Shown: piece by piece, positions 6,117 to 6,578 of the stretch
Layout: each line of letters starts with the position of its first letter
How positions within the stretch are numbered: position 1 is the first letter of the stretch
Source: Bifidobacteriaceae bacterium
GTDB taxonomy: Bacteria > Actinomycetota > Actinomycetes > Actinomycetales > WQXJ01
Assembly (NCBI GenBank): GCA_031255075.1
Contig: JAIRTF010000108.1
Span: 1 to 6,578, forward strand
Direction: 5' to 3'
DNA length: 6,578 bases
Made by a program: the position numbers and the translations under genes
The notes under the pieces: model-generated
What the model was told of the DNA's origin: nothing
Databases searched by the model: none
Seen by the model: the letters and a program-made list of their open reading frames with translations, nothing else

Positions 6117-6578
6117 GCCGCGCCCGTTGGGGGTTGCGAGTCGCGCGGTCCCGCGCCGGCCTGGCTCTGGGCGAGGCGGCGCTCGCCACGGGGCCCGACC
6201 CCGAAGCGCCCGCGGCCGCCGACGAGGCAGGCGGGGCGCTCGGCGACATAGCCCTGGGGGAGGCCTTCGCTGCTCCGGCACCCGACTGGCGGGAGGCGCG
6301 CCGCGTAGGCGCGCGCTGGGCTGGGCCTGCGTCGCCCCGCGCGAGAGCGGGGACTCGTGAGCCGTGTGCGAGTCCCGCTGGCGGTGGTTGCAGGCACGCG
6401 AACGAGCGAGCCGAAGCGCCGCAGTCCGCCGCTCACGCCGCCAGCGCAACCACTGCCGCCCCAACGCCGCACCCCCGCTCCGCGACCGGTCCCGCGTCGA
6501 TAGCCCAACGCCGTCGCGGCTCGCTGCCGCTGCCATCGGCCGCTCGCCTCGCAACTGGTATTTGCTCCACACGTCTTG
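6113..6578 (+). CDS. Uncertain ORF coupled to xis, open to window end
   Basis: A GTG overlaps the xis stop in a GTGA, and this frame has no stop to the window edge (155 codons). I do not recognise the product. The first 75 or so residues are Ala/Gly/Arg/Pro-rich (start MSRARWGLRVARSRAGLALG) and the remainder is lower in G/C-ending codons. Counting the first 77 codons by hand, G+C is about 87% at position 1, 74% at position 2 and 84% at position 3. That is unusually flat, and real high-G+C genes have a much lower second position. The long open frame may therefore simply reflect a lack of A/T. No Shine-Dalgarno is visible, so translation would depend on coupling to xis. In related elements a replication or transfer gene often follows xis, but nothing here shows this. 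Confidence 0.3.
   Translation, partial: MSRARWGLRVARSRAGLALGEAALATGPDPEAPAAADEAGGALGDIALGEAFAAPAPDWREARRVGARWAGPASPRARAGTREPCASPAGGGCRHANERAEAPQSAAHAASATTAAPTPHPRSATGPASIAQRRRGSLPLPSAARLATGICSTRL
6296..6314. repeat. Perfect GC-only hairpin
   Basis: GCGCGCC (6296-6302) and GGCGCGC (6308-6314) are perfectly complementary with a 5-base loop GCGTA. First of four inverted repeats downstream of xis. No T-run follows. Confidence 0.6.
6335..6379. repeat. Two competing hairpins sharing one arm
   Basis: Arm A CCCCGC (6335-6340) pairs with GCGGGG (6347-6352) around a 6-base loop. The same second arm, extended as 6346-6357 (AGCGGGGACTCG), pairs with CGAGTCCCGCT (6369-6379), 11 pairs with one bulged G, around an 11-base loop. 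The two stems cannot form together, a layout seen in attenuators and also in some origins. Confidence 0.55.
6380..6457. repeat. Long-range 12-bp inverted repeat
   Basis: GGCGGTGGTTGC (6380-6391) is complementary to GCAACCACTGCC (6446-6457) with a single G-T pair, enclosing 54 bases. Inside, GAGCG (6404-6408) can pair with CGCTC (6430-6434). Overlapping the arms, CGCTGGCG (6377-6384) also matches CGCCAGCG (6439-6446), giving an alternative shifted pairing. Confidence 0.55.

Noticed and set aside
6357..6503. GTG-initiated 48-codon frame, Pro/Arg-rich, ending TAG at 6501-6503
   Set aside because: Its start lies in a strong hairpin arm, there is no ribosome site, and its GTGA overlap is with an out-of-frame shadow rather than a supported gene.
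5937..6572. A 211-codon - strand frame opposite xis and the G+C-rich stretch
   Set aside because: It is strongly Arg/Pro-rich and runs antisense across a clear xis gene. The - strand frame at 5963-6508 is similar.
3820..6578. A second att copy (attR) inside the window
   Set aside because: Only scattered TTCGA words were seen (around 5159 and 6056), none with the flanking T-stem or acceptor sequence.
1..6578. CRISPR array, insertion sequence or transposase
   Set aside because: No regularly spaced repeats and no transposase-like protein were seen on either strand.

Overview
The window is high-G+C DNA from an actinobacterium. Supporting signs are GTG starts, Ala/Gly-rich proteins, TAnnnT-type -10 boxes lying about 7 bases before a GTG start (likely leaderless mRNAs), and a tRNA without an encoded CCA end. 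The genus cannot be told from this sequence. The window has two parts meeting at a tRNA gene at 3746-3818.

Left part, chromosomal backbone (1-3818). It holds the 3' part of an APC-family amino acid permease (start outside the window), a 223-base gap with two hairpins, and a two-gene operon for a DrrA/DrrB-type ABC exporter. The exporter is an ATPase plus an ABC-2 membrane subunit, with a 4-base overlap and a strong Shine-Dalgarno for the second gene. After a short gap comes an intact tRNA-Thr(CGU), all on the + strand.

Right part, one end of an integrated mobile element (3818-6578, continuing past the window). A tyrosine-recombinase integrase gene lies on the - strand, and the last base of its stop codon is the discriminator base of the tRNA. 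This is the usual layout of an att site at a tRNA 3' end. Seven bases upstream of the integrase, on the same strand, is a gene for a 249-residue XRE-type HTH regulator with a helical C-terminal region. Divergent from it is a 71-residue HTH excisionase-like protein (Xis/RDF) with a good promoter and ribosome binding site. The 108 bases between the two starts hold overlapping divergent promoters, so regulator plus integrase versus excisionase looks like a maintenance/excision switch.

Beyond xis the sequence becomes extremely G+C-rich (6113-6578). One frame starts with a GTGA overlap on the xis stop and stays open to the window end, but its codon-position composition is a poor match for a normal protein. 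The same stretch carries four inverted repeats between 6296 and 6457, two of which compete for one arm. It may be a structured control, replication or transfer region, or the start of the element's next gene. No second att copy is in the window, so the far end of the element, and whether it is a prophage, an actinomycete ICE or a mobilisable island, cannot be decided here.
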